Source of the DNA: Sodaliphilus pleomorphus | GTDB lineage: Bacteria > Bacteroidota > Bacteroidia > Bacteroidales > Muribaculaceae | Assembly (NCBI RefSeq): GCF_009676955.1 | Contig: NZ_CP045696.1 | Span: 1,238,501-1,302,500 of the forward strand | DNA: 64,000 bases | Direction: 5' to 3' | Notes under the pieces: generated by a model | Seen by the model: only the letters and a program-made list of their open reading frames with translations | Told to the model about the DNA's origin: nothing | Databases searched by the model: none | Position numbers and translations under genes: made by a program | In this document: positions 63,167 to 64,000 of the stretch, in pieces | Numbering within the stretch: position 1 is the stretch's first letter | Layout of the letters: the number at the start of each line of letters is the position of its first letter

Positions 63167-64000
63167 ATGAAAAAATTAATGATAATAGCACTTGCAGGCG
63201 CGGCAATGCTGTCGACCTCGTGCAGTGATTTCTTAGACCCACAGTCGGAGGGCAACCCCACGACAACCAACTATTTCAAAAACGACCAGCAGGCCATCGA
63301 CGCCGTCGACGAGCTCTACAAGCCACTGGTAGAGGAGGCTATGTTTGGCCGCGAAATCTACTGGGAGCAAGGCGGCACCTGCGATATCGTGTGGGGCCGC
63401 ACCCGCAGCTACCCCACGCTGGCCACGCTCAAGTACACTGGCGACGAGAGCCCGCTGCGCGGCACCTTCAACCAGTTCTACGGCGAGATGGCTCGAGCCA
63501 ACTTCATCATCAAGAAGCTCACCGACAAGGAGAAAGGCACCACGCTCAGCGCTATAGAGAAGCGCTCGCTGGGCGAGGCCTACTTCATACGCGGATTCTG
63601 CCACTTCTGGGTAGCTCACCGCTACGGCACCGACAGCCAGGGCGTGCCCTTCTGCCGCTGGGAAGACTGGAGCGACGACTACGACTACACCATGCCGCCG
63701 CAACAGAGCAGCGTGCAAGTGAACTACGACTACATCATCCAAGACATGGACAAGGCTATCTCCTACCTGCCCAATCTCGAGGACTACGGCAACGCCGACA
63801 AGGGCCGTGCCAGCAAGGCCGCCGCTGTGGCACTCAAGGCCAAGACCTATGCCTACTGGGCCACTTGGGACGCTACCAAGTGGAACGACGTGATCAAGCA
63901 GGTGGACCTGCTTGAAAACACCTATGGCCGCGACCTGGCGCCCACCTTCGACGAGGTGTTCACCAGCGACCAGTCTAAATTCTGGGGCAAGGAATACCTG
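63167..64000 (+). CDS. SusD/RagB-family nutrient-binding lipoprotein (cut by window end)
   Basis: Only the first 278 residues are present. They begin with a lipoprotein signal peptide (MKKLMIIALAGAAMLSTSC) and continue with the SusD pattern: DFLDPQSEGNPTTTNYFKNDQQA, NQFYGEMARANFIIKKL, and GEAYFIRGFCHFWVAHRYG (a TPR-like helix of the family), then YDYIIQDMDKAISYLP. SusD proteins cap the SusC channel on the cell surface and bind the ligand. It directly follows the susC gene and is surely co-transcribed with it. Confidence 0.95.
   Translation, partial: MKKLMIIALAGAAMLSTSCSDFLDPQSEGNPTTTNYFKNDQQAIDAVDELYKPLVEEAMFGREIYWEQGGTCDIVWGRTRSYPTLATLKYTGDESPLRGTFNQFYGEMARANFIIKKLTDKEKGTTLSAIEKRSLGEAYFIRGFCHFWVAHRYGTDSQGVPFCRWEDWSDDYDYTMPPQQSSVQVNYDYIIQDMDKAISYLPNLEDYGNADKGRASKAAAVALKAKTYAYWATWDATKWNDVIKQVDLLENTYGRDLAPTFDEVFTSDQSKFWGKEYL

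Overview
The window reads as chromosomal DNA of a GC-rich member of the Bacteroidales. The evidence is a complete type IX secretion core (porT, porP, gldK, gldL, gldM, gldN), a SusC/SusD pair, proteins ending in T9SS sorting tails, the long form of IspG, fused SecDF, and about twenty promoters of the Bacteroidetes TAnnTTTG type with hardly any Shine-Dalgarno sequences. A gut lineage such as Muribaculaceae or Prevotellaceae is my inference; no rRNA is present to test it.

Layout. 1-8.5 kb: the end of a probable glycosyltransferase, an acyltransferase, then the T9SS core operon. 8.7-16.5 kb: hcp (nitrosative stress), a visibly AT-richer single-gene restriction-modification island, three tandem hairpin-plus-promoter repeats in front of a dusB-type gene, and a hemerythrin-like di-iron protein. 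16.6-21 kb: rpoN, a PAP2-like membrane protein, purE and ispG. 21-27.3 kb: nagB, tRNA-Lys, a degenerate NagB domain fused to a LmbE deacetylase, and RNase R. 27.5-34.7 kb, all on the minus strand: a small repeat lipoprotein, an acyl-CoA ligase, waaA, an unknown outer-membrane barrel, gltX and surE. 34.9-46.3 kb: four large secreted adhesin-like proteins, the probable cargo of the T9SS. 46.5-56 kb: feoAB with a Cys-rich microprotein, a LemA/TPM cluster, secDF and nhaD. 56.2-64 kb: tRNA-Arg, an Ig-like lipoprotein, a 2-hydroxyacid dehydrogenase, and a SusC/SusD pair cut by the window end.

How parts work together. The T9SS motor and ring genes at the left could export the four CTD-bearing proteins at 35-46 kb. 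hcp and the hemerythrin gene lie 7 kb apart but carry nearly the same 14-bp palindrome, each centred 30.5 bp upstream of the -7 element. That is the geometry of class II activation by a CRP/FNR-type regulator, so the two genes probably form a nitrosative-stress regulon. The restriction-modification gene resembles single-chain type IIB enzymes of the AloI kind and looks horizontally acquired.

The most unusual items are the shared operator geometry, the three hairpin-promoter modules, the NagB pseudoenzyme-LmbE fusion facing a true nagB, and the long Ser/Lys/Arg tail on GldN. All calls were made by reading; no database search was run.
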